From NCBI GenBank assembly GCA_001829505.1, contig MIBK01000069.1, positions 47,068 through 52,144 of the forward strand: a DNA stretch of 5,077 bases. The letters are read 5' to 3'. Positions within the stretch are counted from its first letter, which is position 1, and each line of letters opens with the position of its first letter. Below the pieces are notes generated by a model. That model saw only the letters and a program-made list of their open reading frames with translations, searched no databases and was not told where the DNA came from. Source of the stretch: Spirochaetes bacterium RBG_16_67_19. Its GTDB lineage: Bacteria; Spirochaetota; Spirochaetia; SZUA-6; DRHE01. The position numbers were made by a program, and so were the translations under genes. Positions 4,228-5,077 of this stretch are shown piece by piece.

Positions 4228-5077
4228 ATGGGCGAGAACCCCTTGCCGGCCTCGTCGGCCTGGCCGGCCGCGCTGGCCGGATACCGGATGCATTTGGTGG
4301 GCATCAAGGGCACCGGCATGGCCGCGCTGGCGGAAATCCTGGTGAGCAGGGGGGCGGTGGTAAGCGGCTCGGACGGACCGGAAAAATTCTACACCGACGC
4401 GCTGCTCACCCGGCTGGGCGTGCCCTACCGCGAGTCCTTCTCCGCCGCCAACGTGGAGCAGGGTGTGCAGCTGGTGGTCCATTCGCCGGCCTACTCGCGC
4501 GAGGAGCACGTGGAGCTGCGGGAGGCCCTGGCCCGGGGTCTGCCGGTGCTCTCCTACCCGGAAGCCCTGGGCCGGCTGTCCGCGGGCGCCGATTCCTCCG
4601 GGGTGGCTGGGACCCATGGCAAGACCAGCACCACCGCGCTGGCCGGCACGCTGGCGCAGGCCCTGGAGCTACCGGTGACGGTGATCGTGGGATCCGAGGT
4701 GGCCGGCTTCGGCGGGCGCTCGACCCTGGTGCGCGGCGAGCGCTACCTGGTGGCCGAGACCTGCGAGTACCGGCGCCATTTCCTGAACTTCCGCCCGCGC
4801 CGCCTGGTCCTCACCAACGTGGAAGCGGACCACCTGGACTACTTCCGCGACCTGGAGGACGTGCTGGATGCCTTCGTGAGCTATGTCCTGCTCCTACCGC
4901 CGGAAGGCACCCTGATCTACGCCGCGGACGACGGCGGGGCCCGCGTAGTGGCGGAGCGTTCCGGCTCCCTCCGCCCGGACCTGCGCCTGCTTCCGTACGG
5001 GGAGACGGCCCCAGGGGCCTTCGGCCTGCGGGAGGTGGAAAGCGCCCGGGGCAGGACGAGCTTCCGGCTGGCCGGAC
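4228..5077 (+). CDS. murC: UDP-N-acetylmuramate--L-alanine ligase MurC, N-terminal part
   Basis: MurC adds L-alanine to UDP-MurNAc using ATP, the first peptide-forming step of peptidoglycan synthesis in the cytoplasm. The frame is open from the ATG at 4228 to the right edge (283 codons), so the C-terminal domain is outside. The Rossmann-like UDP-binding domain starts MHLVGIKGTGMAALAEIL (residues 21-38) with VSGSD, then VVHSPAYS. The ATP loop is GVAGTHGKTSTT (Gly128 to Thr133 is the GTHGKT core). The central domain has LVAETCEYRRHFL (Glu177, Cys179, Glu180) and LTNVEADHLDYF (Asn197 to His202). Most MurC proteins have EADESD where this has ETCEYR, a variant I associate with spirochaetes and some other lineages. 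Mpl is a paralogue but lacks this pattern. The start at 4228 has no ribosome site; an ATG at 4288 would also keep the glycine-rich loop but has none either. Certain as a Mur ligase, very likely MurC. Confidence 0.92.
   Translation, partial: MGENPLPASSAWPAALAGYRMHLVGIKGTGMAALAEILVSRGAVVSGSDGPEKFYTDALLTRLGVPYRESFSAANVEQGVQLVVHSPAYSREEHVELREALARGLPVLSYPEALGRLSAGADSSGVAGTHGKTSTTALAGTLAQALELPVTVIVGSEVAGFGGRSTLVRGERYLVAETCEYRRHFLNFRPRRLVLTNVEADHLDYFRDLEDVLDAFVSYVLLLPPEGTLIYAADDGGARVVAERSGSLRPDLRLLPYGETAPGAFGLREVESARGRTSFRLAG

Noticed and set aside
3620..4228. Long minus-strand frame opposite the barrel gene and tRNA-Glu.
   Set aside because: It is a GC-rich shadow of the plus-strand barrel gene, with an antisense tRNA tail (LLRESNPCCRDENPVS). 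The plus-strand gene has the ribosome site and signal peptide.

Overview
The window looks like a GC-rich bacterial chromosome, probably a spirochaete. Three genes point that way: a UPF0164/FadL-like outer-membrane barrel, a small DUF3996-like barrel, and a MurC whose central motif (AETCEYRRHFL) resembles what I recall of spirochaetal MurC. The lineage call rests on remembered family features, not on a search.

Layout. Positions 2-529 hold the 3' part of an unrecognised acidic helical protein. It is translationally coupled to a complete signal-peptide-bearing barrel gene (541-1707). A strong sigma-70-type promoter (1741-1770) then drives tRNA-Lys(UUU) at 1785-1857. From 1858 to 3553 base composition and gene style change: the DNA is less GC-rich and the genes are small and widely spaced. 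This segment is bounded by an exact 23-bp direct repeat of the tRNA-Lys 3' end (1835-1857 and 3531-3553), the standard signature of site-specific integration into a tRNA gene. Beyond it come a second strong promoter (3558-3587), tRNA-Glu(UUC) at 3602-3673, a 153-residue outer-membrane-barrel candidate (3701-4162), a GC-rich inverted repeat, and the first 283 codons of murC (from 4228), which runs off the window.

The mini-island is the most interesting part. One att-to-att unit is only about 1.7 kb and I find no integrase in it. On the minus strand it carries a short Hsp20-type chaperone gene followed by a small gene that reads as an intact 59-residue protein only if one extra base is removed. 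On the plus strand it carries a small Myb/SANT- or GcrA-like DNA-binding protein. The rest is non-coding as far as I can see. It could be a non-autonomous, satellite-like element mobilised in trans, or the remnant of a larger island.

Before insertion, tRNA-Lys and tRNA-Glu would have been about 48 bp apart, with the tRNA-Glu promoter starting four bases after tRNA-Lys. The insertion therefore leaves both tRNAs intact and each with its own promoter. Outside the island the theme is cell envelope: two barrel proteins and a peptidoglycan ligase.
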